Shown piece after piece: positions 20,483-28,876 of a stretch of DNA of 64,000 nucleotides. Position numbers and translations under genes: made by a program. The first letter of the stretch is position 1. Every line of letters begins with the position of its first letter. Location: NCBI GenBank assembly GCA_937625935.1, contig OW569361.1:62001-126000 (forward strand). Reading direction: 5' to 3'. This DNA is from Tetramitus jugosus. Its lineage: Eukaryota; Heterolobosea; Eutetramitea; Acrasida; Vahlkampfiidae. Under the pieces are notes generated by a model that did no database searches, was not told the DNA's origin, and worked only from the letters and a program-made list of their open reading frames with translations.

Positions 20483-21595
20483 ATGCAAAAAAACAACTTC
20501 AGCCAAAGGAAACAACGTGTCTGTCATGCCTTAAAGGAATCGTCCTTACTCAATGATGAGTCTCATCTCAAAAGGACAATCTACTCTCTCAATCCGACAC
20601 AACTCGCATTCATATTTCGCAAGGTTTTTCAACAAAGCAGGAATGCATTCTGTTCGCAGTACAAGTTGAATGAAATGACATTTTCAAAGTGGTTAAGCGA
20701 GAAGACTGTATATCCTGCGGGGATCACCGCAGTAAGAAACTATTTGTTGTGTGATTCAGAAGACAATGAGAATTCGTTGTTCTTTTCTACGGACAGTGCC
20801 TTTTATCAACTACTTGTGGATCGAGGTGACAAATTGAGTGGTGTTGTATTTGTTGATGGAGATAACGCTGTTTCTTGTATGGACAGTCTGTGGAAGGTCA
20901 TTGGAAATGAGGATGACATATTCGGGTTACACTTTGCAATTGTGATGACTAGAGATACATTTTCTTCAAAATTGATTGGATTTGAGTTACGATCTTGGGT
21001 GTCATTACTTCAATCTGATTTGCAAGTGAAGAGTGCTGTGGATGTCGCAATTTGTGTCTGTGCCACCATGGCAAATGTGTATCTGCAGGGCAGAGATATT
21101 CCATTCTATATTGTATCTGGTGATAAGTTTGCAGCCGAGTTGAGCTCAAAATTGTTCAATTTAGGCAGAAGTTGTTGTCATATTGATCATAGCGATACAG
21201 ATCTTGGTGATTACCTGTTCAATATTTATGGTAACACCAAACAAGAGGGGAAAGTGCTGGGCACAGAAACACAAAAGATGAATAAGATTGAGTGTGACAG
21301 TGTTGTTGTACAACCAAGTCCTACAGATCAGTCAGATTCACGACTCAAAATGTCTGTTCAAGAAACAGACAATGAAGTATTGATTGATTTCTTTGCAAAT
21401 AACTGGAAAGATACCGCAGCAGCATTCTGTAGGAAGTACAATATTGATCCATCAAATTTTTCAAAATGGAAACGTGGATTACGTTCGAGCAGAGCAAGTC
21501 GCATCGCTGTAATTGAATACATGAAGGAAATCAACGGAGTGAATTCCACAGAGAAAAATCGTCTCAGCGCAGATGCCGGAAAGACCATCAACTGA
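20483..21595 (+). CDS. PIN/NYN-like nuclease-fold protein flanked by duplicated module
   Basis: No named family recognised. The middle (about residues 118-250) looks like a PIN/NYN RNase-type Rossmann fold: V-F-V-D-G-D-N-A (124-128 for VDGDN), A-V-D-V-A-I (Asp 187) and F-Y-I-V-S-G-D-K-F (Asp 214). These are the places where the family has metal-binding Asp. On both sides sits the same roughly 45-residue helical module, at about 43-89 and 303-347, with the shared pattern F-C-x-x-Y...F-S-K-W...A-V-x-x-Y. It resembles a small DNA- or RNA-binding helix-turn-helix. The linker (250-300) is low complexity. Total 370 aa. The ATG at 20483 follows an A-rich leader. Nuclease activity is an inference from the fold. 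Confidence 0.6.
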   Translation: MQKNNFSQRKQRVCHALKESSLLNDESHLKRTIYSLNPTQLAFIFRKVFQQSRNAFCSQYKLNEMTFSKWLSEKTVYPAGITAVRNYLLCDSEDNENSLFFSTDSAFYQLLVDRGDKLSGVVFVDGDNAVSCMDSLWKVIGNEDDIFGLHFAIVMTRDTFSSKLIGFELRSWVSLLQSDLQVKSAVDVAICVCATMANVYLQGRDIPFYIVSGDKFAAELSSKLFNLGRSCCHIDHSDTDLGDYLFNIYGNTKQEGKVLGTETQKMNKIECDSVVVQPSPTDQSDSRLKMSVQETDNEVLIDFFANNWKDTAAAFCRKYNIDPSNFSKWKRGLRSSRASRIAVIEYMKEINGVNSTEKNRLSADAGKTIN

Positions 21596-21599
21596 TTCT

Positions 21600-22420
21600 T
21601 CTGTGTTGCTATATATTTATTTGGTCTCAGAAGTGAGTAGCACACAAGCACAGAAAACTACGATTTATTGGTGGTATCTTGAAGGACTGAGTATCCCGTA
21701 TATCTCGGATCAGACTACACTAAACACATACTGTATCATGCAGGGCGCTTTCTTACAACAGTGATGGATCATTCCACCTCCAGTTCCTTAATCAGATGAA
21801 AGCCCCTGTCATACGTTGCAAGTCAACATAAGGCTATGCTCTTGGACCGTTTCTTGGCCGATAATTTCTGAATAGCTAATCAAAGCATATAATCAACCCA
21901 TTGTAAGAAACAGAAATCGGTTGATTTAGTGACGGATGCACGTTAGTTGATCTGGACTAGATTGTACAACAGCTGGCTGTAGCACCTCGAGATGCCCACT
22001 TGTGAATTGCAGACAGACTCATCTTCTCTAGCACTGAGAAAGAAAGCTCTTCAATCGACAGCAAGCTAGAAAAATAGGAGCACAGGACCTATGCTTTGCC
22101 AAGCAAATGGATGTTTACTTACCAGGTTTTTGTTCGTACATCAAGCACCTATGTGCCGAGAAGTTCTCTGTTGAAGTAGAGCCCAGACATTTAAGGAGTT
22201 CCACTACACAGGTTATCGTTGTTTTCTCATCTGGATCAATTCAACTCCAAATTTGGTGAAGAGATCGAAAAGGGTTGAGTAGAGTCGTATGATGGTACCG
22301 TCATGGAATCAGGTCATCTATTTGCCTGTTAAGTTATTGATAACGTAATGTTACCTTGCCCGTTCATACAACTATTGTTGCCTCTTTATTCAATAAATAC
22401 AAGTCACTGATATTTTCTCT
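21600..22420. other. 850-bp region without intact gene
   Basis: No intact open frame of note and no RNA gene I can support. On the minus strand between about 21840 and 22320 there are protein-like segments interrupted by stops and a frame change (listed separately as a possible pseudogene). The rest, including 21600-21830, shows nothing recognisable. Confidence 0.5.
21840..22315 (-). pseudogene. possible decayed gene, family unknown
   Basis: Reading the minus strand by hand gives protein-like stretches that do not join. About 22310-22225 reads D-G-T-I-I-R-L-Y-S-T-L-F-D-L-F-T-K-F-G-V. The shifted frame then reads V-V-E-L-L-K-C-L-G-S-T-S-T-E-N-F through about 22125, up to a donor-like GGTAAGT. 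Further down is L-S-F-S-V-L-E-K-M-S-L-S-A-I-H-K-W, followed by in-frame TAG codons. No family recognised. The alternative is a multi-intron gene or chance. The segments are short, so confidence is low. Confidence 0.3.
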
Positions 22421-22449
22421 TCGAAATGCACTGCTCACACGGAGGTCAT

Positions 22450-23232
22450 TTAATTCAAGCGAGGTTTCTTACTCTTTTTCTCCACTTCTTCTTTCGCGAG
22501 CTTGAGTTCCTCCTCCCTTTCCAACGTATAGTAAGATCTTCCAATCACGGAGCACAACACACAATCATATCTATCCTTGTGCTCGACACAATTATTCAAA
22601 TAGGGTATGATGTGATGTTGAACCACTGGCAACGGAATGCCCAACTTTGAGTCCAAAACGTAGGCAACATGCTTCTGTCTGTATTCGTGATCATCCAGAA
22701 CAGTGGGATCAATCTCATTTCTAGGAAATGAGCTTCTATGGTCCTCATAGCAGTCAAAGCACAAAAATCCATCTGCCACTAGCTTGACACCTCCCCAACC
22801 ATCGAAAAACTCTGAGAATTCCGAAGAAAACGCCGTGTGTCCCGTTTTTCCAATTGTAGCAGATCCGTAGGAAGTGTAGTTACAGTTCAAAATCACGAAA
22901 TCTCCAGCCTCGACCACAACTTTATCCGAATAGCTTTCATTTGAAAAATGAGCAAATAATAAAGTGTCAGTCGAAAAGGGTGCTCGTAACTTACTTCACA
23001 AATAAAAGACACGGTACCAAAATTGTCCTCCGTCACAATTAGTATGGTAGTCATCGAAATCTTCCTCCTCCTCAACGTTTGGTTGTTCTTCCTGAGGTTG
23101 CTCATCGTCGTTCTTCTTCTTGTCACCTTTGAGACGCTTTTGTCTTTCGTGTTGTCTAAGGATGGCACACTGGCTGTTCCCACCACCGCAGTGGCCGCAA
23201 TCAAAAGGAAAACAACCCATGTCGTGTCCCAA
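22450..23232 (-). CDS. Cys-rich protein of unknown function, probably two exons
   Basis: No family recognised. Exon 1 (23018-23232) encodes MGHDMG, a Cys cluster (D-C-G-H-C-G-G-G-N-S-Q-C) and an acidic/Lys-rich helix. Exon 2 (22450-22933) encodes V-V-V-E-A-G-D-F-V-I-L-N-C, G-F-L-C-F-D-C-Y-E and a basic C-terminal tail (K-K-S-K-K-P-R, possible nuclear signal). The in-phase join needs a weak donor, GTACCG at 23017, and the acceptor AAATGAAAG ending at 22934; this gives 232 aa. A much better donor (GTAAGT, about 22994) is unusable because frame 1 stops just before it. The exact junction, or even functionality, is therefore open. The gene's 5' side faces the retrotransposon insertion. Confidence 0.5.
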
Positions 23233-23305
23233 ATTTCTTTGTTTTTTGTTGTTCAGGTCCAGAGAGTTCTGGAAATCCGGATCCAGTAAAAAACAACCAG
23301 GAGAA

Positions 23306-23322
23306 TTTTTTTAATACAACCA
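23306..23322 (-). repeat. short second copy of the retrotransposon 3' terminus
   Basis: The plus-strand sequence TTTTTTTAATACAACCA recurs exactly at the 3' end of the full element (within 23428-23444). Here it stands alone about 100 bp away, so it may be the stub of an extremely 5'-truncated earlier insertion. A 17-base match that includes seven T is only suggestive. Confidence 0.4.
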
Positions 23323-23403
23323 TATACTCTTTTTTAATAACAGCAGGAGTAGAGCGTCAGTTTCTGTTGTTTCTCTTTCGTTGGAACAGGTCGAGTTGTG
23401 AAA

Positions 23404-23419
23404 TTTCGAGCGTCGGAGC
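23404..23419. repeat. left target-site duplication of the retrotransposon
   Basis: TTTCGAGCGTCGGAGC lies directly before the element's poly(T) tract and matches 28688-28703 with one mismatch (G for T at base 5). It therefore fits a 16-bp target-site duplication. Confidence 0.75.
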
Positions 23420-23482
23420 TTTTTTTTTTTTTTTAATACAACCAACTGGTTGCTCTGTTTTATTTTCTGGGTATTTACAATG

Positions 23483-23505
23483 GATAACGCTCGAAGAGCG
23501 TTATC
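23483..23505. repeat. perfect 10-bp hairpin in the retrotransposon 3' UTR
   Basis: GATAACGCTC, a GAA loop, then GAGCGTTATC: a perfect inverted repeat between the ORF2 stop and the poly(A) tail. Structured 3' UTRs are commonly what a LINE reverse transcriptase recognises on its own RNA; that role here is inference. Confidence 0.7.
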
Positions 23506-23548
23506 TCCTCCATTACTTCTTAATTCTAACAATGGTGCCCGTAGGGAG

Positions 23549-26500
23549 TCATTGTTTTGTTGCTTCCTTATAGGAGGTGTACAATTGGTGAAGGGTTTCG
23601 ACGCACCGCCTTTTCACCTTGTTCACAAATGTTCTGGCTCTCTTTTCCGCCATTTCTTTTTTGATTCCGTTCTTCCTCATTCCTCTCATAATTTGATCCA
23701 CTGCTACCTTCTCTACACCCATCATACCTAGGAGGAACTCTTTGCTTGATTTTCGGTTTGGTTGCACTGTCAGCTTACCGCCTTTCCAACAGACGGAGTC
23801 GAACCATAGGTCAATCTGGTGTTTTGGGTGGATTCCCAGACCACTCAGCTCATCACCCACCGACATAGCCAGTCTTCTTCGAGTCAATATGGCCCTCGGA
23901 CAGCGAATGAGACAATGTAGTATAGTCTCTGACTCCTTGTGGCATCTTTCGCACACTGTTGGAGCTTCATTCTTTCCATACAATACCCTCATGACTTCTC
24001 GGGTGTGCAAGGTACCACTCCGCAATTGTGCATAAAACCACTCCAGCTTTCTGTCAATCTTGTGTGGGTACTTTAGAAAACTAAAGTCCACCCCACCGCA
24101 CATAGCTTCAATTTGTAACCACCATAGACCACCAATATCTTTAATCCTGACAAGTCTCTCATGATCCATCCGCAACTGTATTTGCTCTCTGCTCTCGACA
24201 GGGCTTTGACCTATCATCAAAGTTTGCACTACAGAGACTCTTGAGTTAGGCTCTAGCGTCGGAGCACACTCGCATTCATTCATTTGTGACACCATTATTT
24301 TTAACAGCTCATGAGACCTTGGTCCAATCTTGCATCCAGGGAACTTGTTTTTGATCTCTTTTAAACTCATGACCCTCACACCAACCATCAGCTGACTTCT
24401 GTTAGTGATTCCACTCTTGAACAGCTTCTTGAGAATAGTAGTTGGAACATATCGGGCAATGTTACAATCGTCACAATTGCGGTGGATGCTCTCATTATTG
24501 AGTGAAATACCATGAATGTGCATCCTTTGTGCGCACCACTTAAGGTAAGTGTTTTTGACGTACTCGAGGCGGTTGCTTGACTGGAAGACATTCTCACGTT
24601 GGAATGTTTGTGTGTGCTTGATTTCCTCAAGCGTGTCAAGCAGCAACTGCTTCGCCTCCGTGTCCCTCTTACCCGACATCATTGAGCCAATAAACCAGGC
24701 GGTCTGTACTGTTATTGTTTCCTCTATGTCATTGAGACCCACTGATCCACGATCGCTGCTTACCGACAGTAACTCGGAAGGAAACTGTGACATCGCTCTT
24801 GAGCCATGTTTGACCAGCATCCTTCCCAGTCTGTTCACTCTGAGAAGTCCCCCAGCCGTCCAGTCTGTGAATTCGGACGAGTACTTGAAGATAGGGTGTA
24901 TACAAGTGTTAACGACCCTTGCCACCTGTCGCGGAGTCAGTTTCATCATCTTCAGTCGGTTCGCTACTCTTTGTGATTTGTTCCAAGCTTGAGCCACTTG
25001 TTGTTTCGTGTCACCTTTCAGGTTGGTGAAGAGACCCAGTGCTCTGAACCCATGACCACTGTTTCGGGCCCTGACAACTGTACCATCCACCTCTATATCG
25101 TGGGCTCCATCCTCATCAAATTGCCGAACGTAGAGCTCAAGTTTATCGGGGTGCATCGACATGCGAAGCAACGATAGCACCTCTGACATCGCCTTGGCTG
25201 CTCGTTCAATGTCTGCTCGGGATTCAGAGAACAGATTACAATCGTCAACATACGACGCGTTCCACAATTGTTGGGACATCGCCTTGTACCCTTCCATCCG
25301 TTTTTCAACATACATTAACACAGTTTGGTGTACGAGAATGTATGTTGTGGGTGATAGAGAATCACCCTGTCTTGTTCCTTTCCCGATAGGGAAGCTTCTT
25401 GATAAGGACTTCGTCAACACACTTGCGAAATTGTCCTCAACCATACCACTCACCAGCCTCACGATGTTGTCCGGGAACTCAAAAAATTCATAGACAGACC
25501 GGATTGCGTTGTGAGGTACCGAGTCGAAGGCCTTTGATATATCCGTAAGCAACAGAAACAGTTGTTTTTTGTTCCGATTGGCGTGGTCAATGACACCTCT
25601 GATTACAGAAAGCTTTTCTCTAATGTCCCTGAACCTTCTGCCTCCGCCTTGCACGTTTGAGAAGATTCCACCCGTCTCTGCCGCCTTGGAGATTCTGCAG
25701 TTGATTAACTTGGTGTACAGCTTTGATACGGTACTCAACAAACAGATTGGTCTGTAGTTGGCAGGATTAGAAGTGTCTCCCTTCTTGAAAGCTGGGATAA
25801 TTATCCCCTCCTTCCACATTTTGGGAAAAATCCCTTGTCTGGTGATGTTGTTGAAGAAATCAGCAAGGATTTCTGACAGATCATACCTGTAGTCACGCTC
25901 TTTAGTGATGGGGACTTTCAGCATTTCGTTATGTATTTTGTCGACACCGGGACATTTACGGTTTCTCAGCCAACCAATGGCTTTGCTAACTTCCTCTGTA
26001 GTGATTGGAGTGAACGCTTCGTGTATTGTTGCTCTGTGCCCATCACTTTTTAAAGCTCTTAGGTAATCCATGTTGGCAACTTAAGGGGAAAATGCACCTT
26101 CAAAGTACTCCGCGGCCAAATTACCCACTGTGATCTCATCTGTGTACTCTATTCCATTCTTCTTCACTCTAGAAAGTCTTACTCGAGAGCTCTTCTTCGC
26201 GGTTGATGCTGAGAAGAAGGTGGACGGGTCAATGAACTCGGATGTCCTGGCCTTCCATTCCCACTTTCTAAACTTTTGATTGGCTTTGCGTACCCTCTCT
26301 CTGTGCAAGGACTCGCTAGTAAGTTTCAGCGCTTCCCATGCTCTGTCATTGCGAGATCCGACAATTTCCCAACCACACACTGCTTCCAATGCACTGCTCC
26401 ATCTTCGATCTGACAGGTAACGAATCAACGCTTCTCTGTTTTTCAACAACCTCTTGACCTTTCGATTGTTGCTCCACATCTTCACTGTTCTCTCCACTTC

Positions 26501-27379
26501 AAACACTTTAGCATGTTTGATGATAGCGGATGTTATAATTTGACACTGCTCATTTACATCTTCTATTGCAGTTACACTACTCTCCTCTAGCTCCCTGATG
26601 AGCTCCTTACCATAATGGACCCATCTAAGGTCTTTCTTGTCCTTGGGGAACTTAAACATCGTTCCACTATATCCAGTATTTGTGCCAGTTCTGGCTTTTA
26701 TCGTGACTAAAGTAGGTACATGATCGCTATGTACACCATTGGATGTGAACATTTCTACCTTATCAATTGCATCTATTATTGCTTGGTTGCACCATACTGA
26801 ATCTATTCTCGACGACTACTTCCTGCGAAAGAATGTATGGAATCTTTCTACTCCCACTACCTCATTGGTGTCACACAGGTTGTTCTCCTTCAACACTTGC
26901 AGTAGTAATGGCGTGTTCTCGTCTACTCTGTTCGAGGATCGGTCAGTAGCAGCTGTAACGGCATTATGATCACCACCTAAAATGAACTTTCCTTGGACAG
27001 CGTATTTGCTAATCGTTGCTCCAATTGATTTGTAATGTTCACGGTTCTTTTTGTGAGGTCCATAGTGATTAGCTATCGTGATCGACTCATCTACCGTAGA
27101 AACCTTGATTACTTGCAACCTGGATTCACTGTGCATCACCCCATATGATGGCACTGTGGTGGTTCTGACTATTGCTGCCAAGTGTTGATTGGGAAGATCA
27201 CAAACCAGAACACACTTAATTCTCTCTAACTTCCTGCTGAGTACCTTATACCATGCTTCGTCAATGTTAGTTGCCTCCTGTATCAGCAACACATCTATTT
27301 GCTCTGACTCCAAAAAGTCCACGACATCATTGGCTTTGCCCTTGATGCCGTTGATGTTGTACCACATCACTTTCAACAT
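23549..27379 (-). pseudogene. retrotransposon ORF2: AP endonuclease, reverse transcriptase, CCHC; two in-frame stops
   Basis: One continuous frame of 1277 codons, broken only by TAG at 26818-26816 and TAA at 26083-26081. From the N-terminus: an AP-type endonuclease (M-W-Y-N-I-N-G, L-L-I-Q-E-A, L-G-G-D-H-N-A, R-I-D-S-V-W, S-D-H-V-P); a linker; a reverse transcriptase (K-G-D-T-S-N-P-A-N-Y-R-P-I, D-I-S-K-A-F-D-S-V, G-T-R-Q-G-D-S-L-S-P, catalytic S-Y-V-D-D); and a C-terminal zinc knuckle C-x2-C-x8-H-x4-C (C-E-R-C...H...C). The first stop falls inside the endonuclease, just before R-I-D; the second comes before the reverse transcriptase. Both stops could arise from single C-to-T changes. There are no frameshifts, so decay looks recent. 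ORF2 starts inside the end of ORF1 (ATGTTGA overlap). Confidence 0.9.
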
Positions 27380-28680
27380 AATGGAGATGTGTGGTCCGAC
27401 TGGGGTTGAGATACCTCATTATCGTGTATCACATGGCTTGTCACTGCAAGCGCTACTTCCTTACTGGCTTGAACAATATCAATCATATTGGCCAGCCGAA
27501 CCGGGGTCTTCAACAAAGCTCTTTTTCTTGAGTTTTCTGAGAGGACCGAATTCGGACCTCTCTTTCCACTCTCCTTTATAGGGGTATCTTCGCGAGGCAC
27601 AGTGAACTTGGAGATGAGTGCTTGGCTATCTGATAGGGCGCGCTCCCGTCTCTTCTCTCTTCTCGCTCTCACTAGCATTTTCCTTCTTTCCTCAAGCAGC
27701 TGGCCTTCAGTGTTCTCATTTTCACCCGTAGGTAGTGGATCATTACCGATCGTAGTGCTCTCCACTATCACTTCAACACTTGGCTCTATCTCCGGAGTAG
27801 TGAGTACCATTGGCTCGTCAACATTCATCTCTTCTACCATCTCAGTTGGTTCAACGTCTGTTGTTTGTTCTCCAGCGTCTGTGACATCTATTTCAGAGAT
27901 TGTTTCATCTCCTTGCATTGAAATGTCGTCGTCAATAGGGATAGACACACCGGGTATTTCACCTACTCTTTGGGGTTCTTCTCTCATTGATTTATGTGTT
28001 TTCCCGTTCCTCTTCTTGTTCAAAGCCTTCTTTAGGCTCGCTTCCAGTTGTGCCACTCTTCTCTTTAGCTCTTCCATCTGCTTGTTTAAGGATTCATTGA
28101 TCCTTTGCATCTTCTTGGACATTAGTTTCATTGGATCTTGATTTCTTATGACATATGGGCTAATCTCAGCTCCAATGTGCTTGTCCCCAATAACAGCATG
28201 AGCATACGACTGGGATGTCATTGTGACAAATGCTGTGCTGCCCTTTACTTCTACGTGACGTACTCTGTCCTCCCCAATGAGTTTAGCGATGTCGTCTCTT
28301 GACCTACCGAGAACCTTGTGAACCACAAGTTTTTTCTCCGAGTCAAGACCTCTCTTGATGGATGCATGGGTGTTTGCGATTCTTCTTGACTCATTGAACA
28401 TCTCAGCAAACTCATAGAGTTTATCGTCCTTCACGTTCACCCACGCAATAAACTGGCCTTTCTCCCATCTTCTGACATGTACACGAGTCACCCATTCTTT
28501 GTACCTTGAGCCAATCATTCTTGCAATTGTTGGTGCTGTGTTATGGCACTGTGTACCTTTGATCACGACTTCTTTTTTGTTGATGCTACTACCAATGTTC
28601 TGGACTGTCCATACCGCGTACCCGTCACGCGAGTACTCCCTTGCCCCCGGAGAGGATGGAATGTTTGCGTTTGTTTCCAT
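27373..28680 (-). CDS. retrotransposon ORF1 protein, intact
   Basis: 435-residue ORF1 of the non-LTR element, expected to bind element RNA and form the ribonucleoprotein with ORF2. An N-terminal half with two alpha/beta-like stretches (residues about 50-105 and 110-180; for example V-T-R-V-H-V-R-R-W-x-x-G-Q-F-I-A-W-V) could be RRM- or nucleic-acid-binding-like, though not certainly. A coiled coil follows at about 185-225 (M-K-L-M-S-K-K-M-Q-R-I-N-E-S-L-N-K). After it come an acidic linker and a basic cluster near residues 335-350 (R-A-R-R-E-K-R-R-E-R) that could be a nuclear signal. The frame is intact, unlike ORF2. The stop overlaps the ORF2 start. Confidence 0.85.
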   Translation of the reverse strand: METNANIPSSPGAREYSRDGYAVWTVQNIGSSINKKEVVIKGTQCHNTAPTIARMIGSRYKEWVTRVHVRRWEKGQFIAWVNVKDDKLYEFAEMFNESRRIANTHASIKRGLDSEKKLVVHKVLGRSRDDIAKLIGEDRVRHVEVKGSTAFVTMTSQSYAHAVIGDKHIGAEISPYVIRNQDPMKLMSKKMQRINESLNKQMEELKRRVAQLEASLKKALNKKRNGKTHKSMREEPQRVGEIPGVSIPIDDDISMQGDETISEIDVTDAGEQTTDVEPTEMVEEMNVDEPMVLTTPEIEPSVEVIVESTTIGNDPLPTGENENTEGQLLEERRKMLVRARREKRRERALSDSQALISKFTVPREDTPIKESGKRGPNSVLSENSRKRALLKTPVRLANMIDIVQASKEVALAVTSHVIHDNEVSQPQSDHTSPLC

Positions 28681-28687
28681 GGTTTTT

Positions 28688-28703
28688 TTTCTAGCGTCGG
28701 AGC
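28688..28703. repeat. right target-site duplication of the retrotransposon
   Basis: TTTCTAGCGTCGGAGC, matching 23404-23419 with one mismatch. It overlaps the left arm of a palindrome (28690-28717) with 9-bp perfect arms, TCTAGCGTC and GACGCTAGA. Confidence 0.75.
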
Positions 28704-28743
28704 AGGATGACGCTAGAATTCACATATTTTAAATGAAAACACA

Positions 28744-28816
28744 GCCTTCCTAGCTCAGTCGGTAGAGCGTTGGGCTTTTAACCCAACGGTCGGGGGTTCG
28801 AGCCCCCCGGAAGGCG
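28744..28816 (+). tRNA. tRNA-Lys (anticodon UUU)
   Basis: A full cloverleaf can be folded by eye: acceptor arms GCCTTCC/GGAAGGC, D-arm GCTC...GAGC, anticodon stem TTGGG/CCCAA with loop CTTTTAA (anticodon TTT at 28777-28779), five-base variable loop CGGTC, and T-arm GGGGG/CCCCC with loop TTCGAGC. The discriminator base is G. No intron and no encoded CCA. The internal boxes A (TAGCTCAGTCGG) and B (GGTTCGAGCCC) are intact. It is the apparent landmark for the retrotransposon insertion 40 bp upstream. Confidence 0.97.
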
Positions 28817-28876
28817 AACACGTTTTGCTCCAATTTGACGAATTTTGCTCAATAGCCCATTACAACACATTTACAA

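Larger units (their letters stand above)
23420..28687 (-). mobile_element. non-LTR (LINE-type) retrotransposon inserted upstream of tRNA-Lys
   Basis: An approximately 5.27-kb element with its 5' end on the right. It has a very short 5' leader (about 7 nt before the ORF1 ATG), ORF1 (27373-28680), an overlapping ORF2 with AP-type endonuclease, reverse transcriptase and CCHC knuckle (23549-27379), a 3' UTR of about 115 nt with an AATAAA-like signal and a perfect 10-bp hairpin, and a 15-nt poly(A) tail (poly(T) at 23420-23434 on the plus strand). It is bounded by 16-bp target-site duplications. It sits 40 bp upstream of a tRNA gene, as in the TRE5 elements of Dictyostelium. ORF2 has two in-frame stops, so this copy is probably inactive. 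No RNase H domain is seen. Confidence 0.9.

Noticed and set aside
22115-22126. ACTTACCAGG resembling the 5' end of U1 snRNA
   Set aside because: The U1 5' end needs ACUUACCUG, there is no Sm site or fold nearby, and the complement is simply a splice-donor-like GGTAAGT on the other strand.
23549-24300. RNase H domain at the C-terminus of the retrotransposon ORF2
   Set aside because: No D-E-D-D-type motif is visible; the C-terminal part holds only a CCHC knuckle.
27488-28141. 217-codon frame antisense to retrotransposon ORF1
   Set aside because: Ser-rich mirror of the acidic linker of ORF1; no independent evidence of coding.
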